Part shown: one piece after another, positions 11,071-22,738 of the stretch | Numbering within the stretch: the first letter of the stretch is position 1 | Layout of the letters: every line of letters begins with the position of its first letter | Assembly: GCA_008694505.1 (NCBI GenBank) | Contig: VZDJ01000052.1 | Coordinates: 8,514,384-8,578,383 of the forward strand | Reading direction: 5' to 3' | DNA length: 64,000 nucleotides | DNA from: Cyanoderma ruficeps | Lineage: Eukaryota; Chordata; Aves; Passeriformes; Timaliidae | Program-made: the position numbers and the translations under genes | The notes under the pieces: generated by a model | Database searches by the model: none | What the model saw: the letters and a program-made list of their open reading frames with translations, nothing else | Told to the model about the DNA's origin: nothing

Positions 11071-11690
11071 GTAGCCTCCAAACAAATGTGTGCAATGCAA
11101 CCTCCAAATAAATGTGTGCAATGTAGCCTCCAAATAAATGTGTGCAATGCAGCCTCCAAAAAGTGTGTGCAATGTAGCCTCCAAGCAAATGTGTGCAATG
11201 CAGCCTCCAAATAAATGTGTGCAATGCAGCCTCCAAACAAATGTGTGCAATGTAGCCTCCAAATAAATGTGTGCAATGCAGCCTCCAACCAATGTGTGCA
11301 ATGCAGCCTCCAACCAATGTGTGCAATGCAGCCTCCAAATAATGTGTGCAATGCAGCCTCCAAATAAATGTGTGCAATGCAGCCTCCAAACAAATGTGTG
11401 CAATGTAGCCTCCAAATAAATGTGTGCAATGCAGCCTCCAACCAATGTGTGCAATGCAGCCTCCAACCAATGTGTGCAATGCAGCCTCCAAATAAATGTG
11501 TGCAATGTAGCCTCCAAACAAATGTGTGCAATGTAGCCTCCAAACAAATGTGTGCAATGCAGCCTCCAACAAATGTGTGCAATGTAGCCTCCAACCAATG
11601 TGTGCAATGTAGCCTCCAAACAAATGTGTGCAATGTAGCCTCCAAATAAATGTGTGCAATGCAGCCTCCAAAAAGTGTGTGTGTACACCT
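11071..11690. repeat. Minisatellite, 24 copies of a 25-26 bp unit
   Basis: The core GCCTCC recurs 24 times from 11071 to about 11670 with a mean spacing near 25.9 bases. The unit is of the form CAAATAAATGTGTGCAATG followed by YAGCCTC; one early unit has AACCTC. Variants differ at CAAAT/CAAAC/CAACC and GCAG/GTAG. The order of variants in units 6-11 is repeated in units 12-17, so a block of about 155 bp has been duplicated. The unit has no stop codon on the minus strand, so all three minus frames stay open for hundreds of codons, giving a histidine/leucine-rich pattern. That is a property of the repeat, not evidence of a gene. The last unit decays into a short GT run. Confidence 0.97.
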
Positions 11691-12110
11691 TCAAGTGACA
11701 GGGCAAACCAGGACTGTCACCTTTTTGTGGGGCAGCTCTCCTGCAAGAAGAGCCTTCCACCCTGCCCCGTGTGCTGGGACATCCTGGGCAAGGTGGCAGC
11801 CCTGGAGGGAAACACGGGGAGCTGGAAACCCTCCTGGGAGGCTCTGTCAGGGCAGGGGCAGCAGCTGCTCTGCCCTGGGGCGTTCCTGCACAGACAGGGG
11901 CTCTGCAGCAGCCAGGAGCCATCCCCTGCCCTGAGCTGCCCCTGGCAGATTCCTTCACTCTCACAAGGCTTTTACTGATAAGGCCTCAGCCAAGGGCACT
12001 TTCTTTACCACATTCCAAGCTGAGTGTGTACACACTTACAAACCTTGGCTTCCTGTGGACAGAGCCAGAGCTGGCCTGGCATTTCTTCTGAGTGCAGCTA
12101 ACAAGTAACC
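11691..12110. other. Intergenic DNA, nothing recognised
   Basis: This is GC-moderate sequence rich in CTG/CAG words between the minisatellite and the LTR-like segment. No gene or repeat was recognised. Confidence 0.45.
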
Positions 12111-12430
12111 TGTAAGTTCCCATGTAAAACTATTTTAAAAATGAGAAGTCCCTTTAACACAGCAATCTATTCTGAGGCTGAATAATAAACACACCTGTAA
12201 ATAACAAGGGATTTGTCCCATGACAATCAGTAAAGAAAATATGTAAACAATCCGAGAATAAATAGATTTGATAGACAAGCAAAATGCCTTTTGCTAACCA
12301 ATTAACAAGAAAGCTTGTTAACCAGATAGAAGTTACCCTCGGGGTTTGTAAAAACTGTATAAAAGACAGCATGCCTTCCTACCACTAAAATAATAATGGT
12401 AGAACAATAATAATAACAAAGAATGGTATC

Positions 12431-12484
<54 letters not shown>

Positions 12485-12529
12485 NAAAGAGACTTTTTCT
12501 GAACTTTTACTGTGTCCCTCTGTGTCACA
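12111..12529 (+). mobile_element. Possible retroviral LTR with a TATA box
   Basis: The stretch has an LTR-like order of signals on the plus strand: a CCAAT-type motif at about 12297-12301, a good TATA box (TATAAAAGA) at about 12358-12366, AATAATA words, and an end reading TGTGTCACA at 12521-12529. An (AAT)n microsatellite has expanded inside it. I could not define a matching left end or a target-site duplication, so this may be chance. No retroviral protein sequence is present. Confidence 0.3.
12431..12484. repeat. (AAT)n microsatellite, about 18 units
   Basis: An uninterrupted ATA trinucleotide run of 54 bases is followed by one ambiguous base at 12485. It is likely polymorphic, and its assembled length may be unreliable. 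Confidence 0.97.
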
Positions 12530-13295
12530 GCCACCTCAACAATGACAGGTTCCATCTGTGGCTTTCTCAGGTCAAACCAAACCAGGACAGGACTAAGAGC
12601 AGCCAAGCTGAGCCGAGCTCTGACAGAGCACTGGCCCCTCCAACACACAAACCTCTGCAGCCCAAGAGCCAGAGGGGATGAGGGTGGCTGGTCTCTGGGG
12701 AAGCAGACCAGAGGTGGCTTTGAAGGCTCAGCAGCAAACAGCTGGATCAGGTCTCTGCCCATGCAGGACTCTCCTTTTGGAAAACCAGCACCAGGAGATG
12801 CTCCCCTGCTTGTCCCCTGGCTCCTGCAGCCCTTGGGAAGCACAGAACCCTTGGCAGCTCAGAGGTGCAGAGAGGTGTCTGTGTGCCTCTGCACTGTATC
12901 TGCTCTCCTGGGCTTTGACTCGAAGCACACAGAGCCCACAGAGATGGATTTGTCCTATAAAGTCCATGGTTTGGGAGCACAAACATGAGTTCCCCCTAAT
13001 CAGCCACAACTGGCCCATTTACCTCTGCTGCTCATCCAGCCCAGCACCCACAGCATCTGGAAGACTCCAGAAATGACTGAGGGGCAAAAAGAGAAAGGCT
13101 GCACCACACTCCAAGGCCTGATTATGCAAAGCTTTGTGGAAACTGTTGCTGCTGCCTTGGGAAACAGGTTGGGAGGAGGGGATGAGAAAGCTTCACAATG
13201 TGACTCAGCCCATTCTGGGGGTTATAATCCGGATTTAACCAGCACCACCTATTTTATGAGCTGAAACAGGAATTATGAAAAGGTACCAAAGGTCA
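12530..13295. other. DNA just downstream of COMMD1, nothing recognised
   Basis: No exon, RNA gene or transposon was recognised here. COMMD1 transcription, running leftward, would terminate in or before this segment. Confidence 0.5.
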
Positions 13296-13318
13296 TTTGT
13301 TTTCTAAGTTGCAATCTC

Positions 13319-13324
13319 TTTATT
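13319..13324 (-). terminator. COMMD1: COMMD1 poly(A) signal AATAAA
   Basis: On the minus strand AATAAA follows the COMMD1 stop codon after only three bases. Cleavage 10-30 bases further on, about 13290-13308, would give a 3' UTR of only a few dozen bases. A later alternative signal is possible. Confidence 0.75.
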
Positions 13325-13327
13325 TGA

Positions 13328-13435
13328 TTAAGTAGTCTGAGTCAACAAAGTCATACTTTCCTCTATTTCTGACAGTTTCTTCAGCATCTGGCTCACCTTG
13401 GCCTCATCAAACTCCAGGCAGAGAAACTCCGATTC
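13328..13435 (-). CDS. COMMD1: COMMD1 exon 3, last coding exon (C-terminal half of COMM domain)
   Basis: On the minus strand a pyrimidine-rich acceptor ending TTTTGTAG|GAATC opens the exon at 13435. It encodes 35 residues starting ESEFLCLEFDEAKVSQMLKK and ending in TQTT before TAA at 13330-13328. Human COMMD1 ends with a very similar 36-residue exon (ESEFLCLEFDEVKVNQILK...). The segment forms the end of the COMM domain, the dimerisation module shared by COMMD1-10, and the leucine-spaced LKKLSEIEESM stretch matches the region reported to act as a nuclear export signal in human COMMD1. The frame continues in phase 0 from exon 2, 38.8 kb to the right. The exon is intact, and the identification rests on direct similarity to the recalled human protein. 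Confidence 0.95.
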   Translation of the reverse strand, partial: ESEFLCLEFDEAKVSQMLKKLSEIEESMTLLTQTT

Positions 13436-14452
13436 CTACAAAAGAAGAGAGAACAATATTTGAGAAAAACAAGTACATTTGATCCCTGTGCAGAAAGAAA
13501 CGTTTCGTGAGGAGTTTGACAGCTTAACTCCATTTGACAACGGATTTTCTTGCATTTTCCTGTCTGATTACCAGTGCTAATTTGTATCAGTGATAGAAAC
13601 CCGGGTGGGATCTGCCTGAGGCTGATGTGTTTGCAGGAGGCTGCATAAGAAAGTGCATAAGAAAATCTCTCACAGCATTCCTCCATTAGGAAGCACTGGA
13701 AAAGTCAGATCTGAAGTTAACCCCGGAGGCTTTGAGGAGCAGCATGGAGAAGACAGAGCACAGTTAACCTGAGTGAACTGTTAATTAATGCTGAATTAAC
13801 CATTCTCCATGGATACCAGCAGACCTGGACAGCCTCAGCCTACCCTGAGCAACTGCTGCAAACTGGGACTGCAAAGCCTCTGCAGCTCCTGCTGGATCTC
13901 CCCATTTTTAGCATCCTTGGTTTCTCCAGACCTGACCAGGAAAGTCCAGAGCAGGTTTTCACCGACAGCCACTGCAGGAGGAGCAGCTTTTCTCAGCAGC
14001 CCAGAACAATCCCAGTGTCTGTAACAGGTTTCAATGGTTTCACAGACAAGACCTGACAAGATGTCTCTGTAACCTGAGCTGTCACTGTTCCAGCCACGGG
14101 CGGCTTCTCCCCGACCTTTGGGGAAGGAGTGGCAGGACAGTCCATGCAGGGACCTGCTTCTCCACGGGGTGACCTCCGAGGCCAAGCTGCTGTCCACAGC
14201 TCAGGGTTCCCAGCCTCTGCACCCCAAGCCGTGTGAGCCCAGGCACAGATTCCATCAGTGCACCCTTGGAGATGGGCTAGAGCTGATTTCATGGCTCAAT
14301 CACACGGGGAATGTGAGGGGACAGGAGGACATGGATGGAGGTGTCTACTTCTGGAGATGTTTTTGCCTGAGCCTAATGCATAAGGACTTTTTTTTTTTTT
14401 GTTCCCCTCTTCAGGTTTTGTCAGTCCAAAGGAATGTAAGTTGATCAAAACA

Positions 14453-14488
14453 AAACTCTTTGATTACACAAAACTCTTTGATTACACA
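14453..14488. repeat. 18-bp tandem duplication
   Basis: AAACTCTTTGATTACACA occurs twice in a row with an 18-base period, exactly repeated. Confidence 0.9.
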
Positions 14489-15339
14489 AAGACACTGCCA
14501 CTCCATACAAGTCTAAGTGCACTCACCAAACATTCTTTTAGCTAAAACTCTCCCATGTGGGCTGGATGGGGCCTGCTTATCCACTCTCATTTGCACCAAC
14601 CTAAAACCTGAGCCAAGAGGGCTGTACATCAAACCATTTCATTTAATGCTTTGTTAGTTTATCTCCCCTGTGGAAAATGGAACAACAAATAAGATGGAGC
14701 TGTGAAACACAGAGATCCTTATTCCTGCCCTAAGGTGTCCTCCAGGAGCAGCACAAATGTGGAATCCCTGCTCATCCCCAGCAGGAAACAAGGCATCCCT
14801 TCTGACCCTTCCTGCTGCTAAAAAATGATTCAGTGCCCTTGGAGTAAAGCAAAAGCAAAATGAGGCAGGGAAGCCGAGCTGGATGCCCTCAGCAAGGTGT
14901 GGGAATGGACACCCTGCAGTAATGTATCTGAATAAATACAGAATAAATACAAACTGTTCCAGCCAAACTACCACCTGTAAGTATTGGTTATTGTTATCAT
15001 CAGCACTTTGAAAATGTATCAAAGTTACAGGAACACAAACTGTTCTAAAAATAGTAAGAAGAGCCTGAGAAACTGAATACCAAGACAACAAAAATGAGAT
15101 AAAGGAGGCCATAAAAGCTCAAGACTGTAACCAATCGAATTCCCGAAAAGACACGTGCTGAGCTCATAAACAAAGCAGAACAACCGATTAAGAAATGCCT
15201 AAACAGTGGCCTCAAACCCCATAAATACAATATAATGTCAACAATGAATGACTTCTGCTGAAATCGTATTCGTTCTGCCGTTCAGAAGCCCTGAGCTCCC
15301 ACAACACCCATTTCCTGCAGCCGCCTCGGGTTTTTCCCT

Positions 15340-16030
15340 CCACATTTTCCCACCCCTCCTCCCCTTTCCCTCCCAGCCCGGGCTATAAAAAGGAGCTGCG
15401 AAACAAAACATCCAAGAAACACAAACTGCCCCAGCCTTGAATCGGGTTTTCTAGGAGCTGCAACAACACAGTGCCGCAAAAATATTTATATGAGAGACTA
15501 AGAGAAGCACGACTTTTTCTGCCTCGGTAACTGAAAAACCCCGTGCATTTTTAGAAAAACCAACCCTCACAAACTGAAAACTTAAAATAAATAAAAAATG
15601 AAGCACACAATTGTTCTCTATTGCATCAGTTTGGCCAGCTGCTTAAAACGCTTTCTAGCAACTTCGATACGCGTCGTATTTTAAAGTTTTTAGCCCCTAC
15701 ATTGCAACAACAGAAAGAAACCCCTCAGAATTTCTCATTTTATTCCTGCCCCTTTCCCCTCGGTTCGGAGGCCTCCTACAACAGCCCTGGGCGTTCCAAA
15801 GCCACCGGCCAAGGCGGGTGTGGAGCCTCAGCTCCACCAGTGACAAGCGGCGCGTGTAGGATCATTAGCGCCGCTTTGTCCAGGAATTATCCCGGCCTGA
15901 ATGACCAGGAAAACGCTCCTCAGACGCTGCAAAAAGCATCGCCTTGGGATGCCCGGGGGGGCAAACACGGCCGGCCAAGAGCTGCGAGTATTGCAGGGGG
16001 TTAGCTCGGATCCTTCTGGATCCTTTGAGA
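15340..16030 (+). promoter_or_regulatory. Promoter-like segment: TATA box and CpG-rich patch inside intron 2
   Basis: A pyrimidine-rich lead and GGGC are followed by TATAAAAAGG at about 15385-15394 on the plus strand, a strong TATA box with a GC-rich preceding base context like a BRE. From about 15780 to 16025 the DNA is locally CpG-rich (GGCGCGTG, GCGCCGC, GGCCGGCC). No conserved protein follows on the plus strand. This may be a promoter for an antisense non-coding RNA, an LTR remnant or an enhancer. Activity is inference. Confidence 0.3.
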
Positions 16031-16498
16031 GCAAGCAGTGCAGCCGGCTTGTGGAAAAACGAGGTTGGCTTTCTTGGTAAAATTTTTAAAAGTTTAATTA
16101 AAAAAAGACAACAAGTGACAAAAATTAAAGGGATTAAAAACTTAGAGCCGGGTGTTTGGCCATAAACATCCTTTAAATATTTTTTTTTCTATCAGCTTGT
16201 TGCGTATTCCTAAACCATCATGCATTATTCAAACAGTCCTTTGAGTTTAGATGTTCTTCTGCTTGGTTTGAATCTTTGACTTGTCTTCGATTAAATCGAT
16301 ATATTTTATTTCTCCTCGCGGTTCCATCCTGTTGTTTTTGCTCCCCCAATAACGGAGAGTCAATGAATTCTTCAAAAAGTTGCCACAGAGCAAGGCAGAA
16401 TGACGAAAGCATGAGATGCTGCATCGATTCTTCTCTCACGTTGCATCAATTGTGATCCCAAACTACTTTTATATTCATTAATATTCTGCAAGATATAC

Positions 16499-16628
16499 TG
16501 GGGCACATGACAATGACAGCAAAATCTAGATAATGCCACAAAAAATGCAGTGGATGCCAATCCATTGATTGCATACTCCCACATTCCTGACAATACTAAG
16601 TTCATTATTTTTAATTCAATTCAGAGCT
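16499..16628 (+). repeat. Left arm of a 130-bp inverted repeat
   Basis: This 130-base stretch is the reverse complement of 17530-17660 with about nine differences by hand alignment, roughly 93% identity. It runs from TGGGGCACATGACAATGACA to AATTCAATTCAGAGCT. About 900 bases separate the arms. It may be two copies of an unrecognised repeat inserted head to head, or an inverted duplication. Confidence 0.9.
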
Positions 16629-17529
16629 ATTTTTGCTACATATCCACAATCTGCCCTTCAAAAACTCTGATGTAAAGTGCAATTCATTTCCATAATACTG
16701 TATCAAATAAAGCACAAATATTTGTATCTGCAAGTGCCTTTTAATTCTCCGTTATTTTGGTATTACATGAACCAGGAACCTCTTAAGCAAATTATTATTA
16801 CATCTCTTTAAAAAAAAAAAGTTAACTTGATTGCAGATTTTTTAATACTTTTAATGTAACATCAAGCCTGTAATATCACAGATTAAGCAGATTAAGGATT
16901 GCAGAAAATGGAACAATTCCAGAGGATAAAAGCAGGTCTCTGATACTGCGCAGCAAATGTAATGTCATTCCTTTTACATTAACAACCCACCTCATATTTT
17001 ATATCCCCCACGAGAAATGAGCCCTTGTGGCTGCAGCTTTGACCTGCTGCTCCCCGGGCCTTTGGGAGGTGCAGCTTTCTTTTCAGGGAGCGTGGAAGAA
17101 AACACAAAGCCAAACCATAGTTTAATCAGCATAACTAATTAGGAGGCAGCATACTCTGTAGCTTTAATACTTTTCATTTGAATTCCAGAATGTTTGAGAG
17201 CACAGCTGAGCTCCGGCTCTTTCCAACCCTGAAACAGCGAGTGTGGAATGTTTAATCTTTAACAGGAGCGTTTTTCCTCTGCTGCCTGACTGCTTTGAGG
17301 TAAATAGGTGTAATGGCATGCCAAATAAATCAATTAACCTGCTTAGGCTAATGACACTGTCTTAGGGACCCTGGCTGGCAAAACTCTGCTTGGGTCCTGA
17401 GCCAGCTGCTGTTTAAACAAAGGTGTAAACAGAGCTAAAATCATTAACTGAGAAATGCATGAAGAGCCTTGAAAAGTTTGTTTCTTCTTTTTCTTTTGGA
17501 AAAAAGGAAGCTTTGAATTGAATAAAAGC

Positions 17530-17660
17530 AGCTCAGCATTGAATTAAAAATAATGAACTTAGTATTGTCAGAAATGTGGGAGTATGAAATCAATGGATTG
17601 CAATCCACTGCATTTTTTGGTGGAATTATCTAGATTTTGCTGTCATTGTCATATGCCCCA
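17530..17660 (-). repeat. Right arm of the 130-bp inverted repeat
   Basis: This is the partner of 16499-16628, reading AGCTCAGCATTGAATTAAAA to GTCATTGTCATATGCCCCA. Immediately to its right is an (AAT)-rich run with an ambiguous base at 17690, resembling the A/T-rich tail some retroposed repeats leave. The 900-base interior (16629-17529) is AT-rich with no reading frame of note. Confidence 0.9.
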
Positions 17661-18892
17661 TAATAATAATAATAGTAATAATAAAAGTANTTTTTTAATA
17701 TATATCACATGGAAAACCGTATAAAAACTATTTCAAAACTGCATTTCTGGCAGGGTACAGGCTCTGTCTCTCCCAAGGGGGATGAGAAAGCTCCATCCTC
17801 ACTCACTCAAGGCCTGCCTGCTGTGTCAGCTCTGCACTGGCAGAGTCTCCCAGTGCAAGGTGAGGTGTTCTCCTCTCCCAGCCCTCTGCAGGGCCCTCAG
17901 AGGGTAAATGCCTTTCCTCGTTTATTAGCTGCGTCTTTTCCACCCTGTTTGACAGCTGTCCTTGTTTTCTGAAGGCTGGGTTTGCTTGGGTGGGGGTTTT
18001 TGAGGCTGCTCACGGAGCTGAAATATTAATCTACAGCTTTCTCTGGATGTGTTTTATCTCCCAATACCCAGGGTAGCCTTTGCTTTCTCAATCTTGTAAC
18101 AATTGCAGCGTGAAATTAATCTAAGAAAAGGAGTCCTCACTGATGCATCTTCTGCTTTTTACACCAAATCCAGCTTTTCTAGTGAGAACATTCTTTAGAT
18201 CTGGAATTCAGTTTCATTACATTTTAACCTATTACCTAACACGGGAACCATTCAGCACGGCAAAAAAATTAAAATCAAACATCACTCATTATCATAACCC
18301 CCCCACACACTTTCTCAGAACTAAGTTTCAGTGAGTTAATGTTGTTATTTAAAATGTTCTGGGAAGTTCCCTATGAGAGCACCAAACCCTCCCTGCCACT
18401 GAGGCATTTTTTTGTAACAGGGTGTCAATCACCAAGACCATGCACTTGGTTAACTCCTAAGGACACAAGGAAATTTCTGTGCTTTTAATGTAACTTTTGA
18501 TTTGATCAAACCGGTGCCAACCACATTCCTCTCTGCTCCTGCAACACACAACACCAGGACAACAGGAATGAACTCTGGGGGTAAGAATGACTTTCATACC
18601 AAACCAATCAACACAGTTAAAGTAACCTGCATTTCAAAATAACCCCACAGTTGAAGAATGCACTAAAAACCTGAGTAGAGAACTCCTGACCTTTAGGAGG
18701 CTGCGTGACTTGGGATTCAGGCATCTTCTGGCTCAGAGTACTACTGGCTTGCAGGCTGAGTAATTGGGTTAGCAGCCCCAGAACACATTGCCCTTGCTCC
18801 CCTACAGCTCCTTCATGTTCATGTGTTGCATAAATGACTCAGGAATCCATTACTGTCCTGCCTAAAAGTATTACACCAAATGTAAAAGCTAA

Positions 18893-18942
18893 GTAGAAAT
18901 GAATATCCTCTTCCAACCCAAACCATTCCATGGTTCTGTAGC
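18893..18942 (+). mobile_element. Possible CR1 3'-end remnant
   Basis: The words CTTCCAACCCAAACCATTCC and ATGGTTCTGT are close to the end of avian CR1 LINEs, which finish with short repeats of ATTCTATG type. Only some 50 bases are recognisable, so the call is tentative. Confidence 0.4.
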
Positions 18943-21637
18943 CCTAACCCAGTTTATTTTCCACGAGAGCAGACAATGCTGGCTCCTGCAGATGGATCTT
19001 GGCTTTTCCACTCCAGTCAAGGCCAGAACTGGTTTCCTCAAAGAGACCAAAGACTAGAATTACTCTGAGACAGCCTTTTGGAGTAAGATGTGTTTGAAAC
19101 CCCCTTTTCTGCTCCTTTCTGAGCGCTGCACATTTGCCCTGTGGCCTGGACTGCCTGAAACAAGAGCACGTGAGGGGTGAGCAGGTCCTGCTGCTGAAAT
19201 GCTTCAACACCCAGAGCCGAACTAGAAGTACAAAGGTGTTTCTTTTGGCTGCTGCAAGTTTTGCAAGCAGTAAGTCAAGGCCACACAAATCCTCTGCTGA
19301 TTTATGCCTCTTAATGGCACCAGGCAATGCCCTCAAAAAGCCTCGTCTCAGAAAGTGCCTCTGTTCTTCACCTAAGCTCTGAGATCAGCATGACCCAGCT
19401 GCAGCAAACACCTTTTGTGCCCACAAAATGGCATTTTTCGGAGCTGATTTTGAAAGGGCAGCTGTTTGAGCCCTTCCTTCTCTCCTGGCCATTGTTCACA
19501 GGGCCAGGCATCCATTTGCTCCAGGGCATTTGAGCGTCAGAGGAGGCAGAGCACAAGGCTGGCAGGACAGACAGGCACACACACACAGAGCATCTCCTCC
19601 CACAGACACTGACCCCTGTCCCCCACACCGATCCCACACGTCTGCAATTACAGGCACATCCACCTTGGAACGGGTGGGGAAAAGTCACTGGCAGCTGGGC
19701 AGAGCTGCTCATCTAAAAATAAATAAACAGGGAACCAAAGGCTTGAAAATACGCCTGCAGTCCAGTGTGCATTCAGCTGGGCTTTCCTTCTTAAAATATT
19801 TAACATGACAAAGCAGTCAGACCAAACGGGCTTTTTATTTTTGCTGCTTTTGTGGCATTTATCCACAACCTTTTTGATGATCTGAAAATACAACTTATCA
19901 AGACAAAAGAATCTACTCAGAGTTGTGTGGCCACTGCAAACACATCTCCTCGGTGAGACCAAGATAACTAAAATTGTTTCTTTTCTCCAATTTGAGTGCA
20001 TGAACTTACAAGGGGGGAAAAAAATAAAAACAACTGGTCTAAATAATTTTTTTGTTCTTTTTTTCCACATTACTTTTAGAATGCAAACCGCTGCCTTTCG
20101 ATTCTCCATGAGGAACCTCCTGGAGAAAAGGGGGCAGCCACGTGTTCAGAGTCCAGCCTGGTTTACAGCTCCTCCAGCACTGCTGCTCTGGCTGTTCCAG
20201 CCTCAGGACAAGCATCACACTCGGATTTATCAGCAAAAACAGCAGCTCCTGCTCAGTGTGGTGCAAAGTCCACTGAGGAGACTGAGAATCTCTGCACTGA
20301 CCTCAGTGACCTTGGGATCAAATGCACAGAAATATCAGCATTTTGTGCCAGCAGGGAGACACCAGAGGAATACAGCTCTCTTCTGGAAATAAAGCTCCAG
20401 ATTTGCATTTTTCTTTGCATTTTTTTTTAAAACCACAGAACATGTCCTTGGTAATATTTGCTGCATAATACCTGAGTCCTTTTTCTTTTTTTTTCAGCCT
20501 GTTTTCTGGTGTGAGGTGAAAAGCAAAGGCTCACAGTGAAAGCTGGAGGTGCAGCCCTGAAGAGATGAGCGTGGGAGGACATTTCTGCCTGAGCAGAATC
20601 CCACTGAAGCCAAGGGACTGCCCACACAGCTCTCCTCGCCTCAGTTAAAATTACAACTTTGTTTTATTGAATCTGGGATTTCACAACTCCTTCTGGAAAT
20701 GAATGTGGGCAATAGAATAGCAGCTCTGCACTACAGTCAACACCACACCTGGATTAATCTGCTCAAAGGTCTCATCAGGACAGATCAGGACACCAATGCT
20801 CAATATGATTCCCAAACCAGCTTGGCCACAAGGATTGTTTTAAGGTTAGGACTTCACAGGCATCATGTTGAACTGTATTCTTCTCCAGAAAGATAAAAGG
20901 TTTGAAGAGAAGTTATCTAATTTTGGTTGACCTCCCGTTCTCAATCCAAGGGCAAGTGGTGCTGAAGTAGAAACCATTTCCATAACTGAATTGCAGAGCA
21001 GTCATTTAACAATTAATAAGCAATCCACTCAGCATATGGAAACTGAATAGGAAAATAAACACATGAGGATCAGAGAAACCTCTGCACAAAGAAAGGCTTC
21101 AGCTCTTCCACATCACATATTTAATTGGTTGTCTCTATTTTTCTCATTGTGAACAAGGGGAGAAGAAGGCAATGAAATATAAAAGACCTTAATCACTTCT
21201 CCTAAGGAAAATGGAGATGATGTGAATTGCTCATTTAGCTTTCTTTGCCTTTGAAGCAGAGGAGAAATCTCTTTATTTTTTAATTCTCCACAACAGCAGC
21301 CTGCCTTTTTTGGCCCGGCCCCAGAGTTTGGACACCAGCCTCCGGCAGAGTGGGCACATGTAAATCAGGGGTAAATCTGCAATGCCACAGCCCATTTCTC
21401 CTGCATCAGGAAAATGTCCCATTTGTGACTGGCTCCCCTTGGCTGATGGAAGGTCACTGCTCTTGCTGTAGGACTGTGAGAAATAGGATGTATTTCACCT
21501 CCTCCCCATTCCTGGACCAGGCTGAAGATGTTCTCCTGGGAGACCCACCTAAGCTCCCACCTAAGCTTGGCCTCACGGACCTCACCATGGCCTGGCACCC
21601 CACAAGGGCACAGGGACAGCACTCCTGCAGCTCCTGA

Positions 21638-21719
21638 GAGGGAGAAATCACAGAGCAGCTCCCAGATAAAAGAAACCTGAGGGAGAAATCACAGAGCAAC
21701 TCCCAGATAAAAGAAACCT
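21638..21719. repeat. 41-bp tandem duplication
   Basis: Units 21638-21678 and 21679-21719 differ at one base (CAGCTC versus CAACTC), indicating a fairly recent duplication. Confidence 0.95.
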
Positions 21720-21964
21720 GGCTGCTGCTGTGATTGCAGGCACGGAGATGAGCTGGAGAACAGCATTACACAATTCCAAGGCAGCCCTGCTTAAAGCAGC
21801 AGGGAAGGGGAGGATGATGTGCAACCCCAAATGCTGTGCCCTGGTTTTACACACCTGTCCTGAAGTGGGACTAGAGTAAAATCTGTGTCCCTAAAATGCA
21901 CGTGCTGCTTCTCTTCTCAAGCATCAAAACACTGCACAGGGTTTTTAATCCTGGCAAGCCTTGG

Positions 21965-21987
21965 GGTTTGTACCCACGGTACAAACC
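21965..21987. repeat. Perfect hairpin, 10-bp stem and 3-base loop
   Basis: GGTTTGTACC at 21965-21974 and GGTACAAACC at 21978-21987 are exact reverse complements around CAC. Confidence 0.85.
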
Positions 21988-22676
21988 GTGTTCTTCCTGC
22001 TGCCCTCTTGACCCAAAGGTGCTAATACAGGACTAACTGTGCAGCATTGTGATAAAACACAACAAAATTGTGATAAAAACACCTGGTTTGGGTTTGAATG
22101 TCTTGCTTTTCAAACACCCTGGGAAAGCTAAGCCCTAACCTGTGAAAGGGCTGGGAAGCAGTGCATGGAAAGGTGTGGATTATTTTGAGGGCTAGCAGGA
22201 AAAAAGGGGCCTGCATAGAAAGGCAAAGATGCCAGTGAGAACAGGGAATGTCTGCCTGCCTTCCCTTCCTGCCTCTGGGATTTTCATGTCTCTCCTAACC
22301 CTGCTAATAATGCCTATTACATCTCTCCATGTCTATTACATCTCTCTTTAAGGTTAGGAGACAGCAGTTAGCACCTATGTTGCAGCAGCAATAAATAATT
22401 CGATTTTCAGGTTTATTTCCTCCCATCCTTCAAGCTTGCTTTTATCTGACCCCCTGCTGAATGCCCAAGAGGGATTTTCACTGACCAGCCAACACTTGCA
22501 CCTGGTTTTCCCTTCCTTCTCAAGCCTTTGCAACACCCACAGAACTCAGGGTTTACAAAACCCAAATGACTTTGCTCCAAAGCATCGTTTCATCTCCTTT
22601 CTGGAGACTTCTTTATTTCAAATCATACATTAATTAGCAAAGCTGGGTTCAAGTCATGTTAGCTGTTGTCATAAAA

Positions 22677-22738
22677 TTTGTATTTATATATAAATAAATA
22701 TAATATGTAAATAAAATATATAATATTATATATTTTAG
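22677..22738. repeat. AT-rich low-complexity tract
   Basis: About 60 bases are made almost only of A and T in TATATAAATA-type words. Confidence 0.85.

Noticed and set aside
11006..11964. Three overlapping minus-strand frames of 202-315 codons
   Set aside because: They are the translation of a stop-free 25-26 bp minisatellite; the frame changes wherever unit length changes, and no start or splice context supports a gene.
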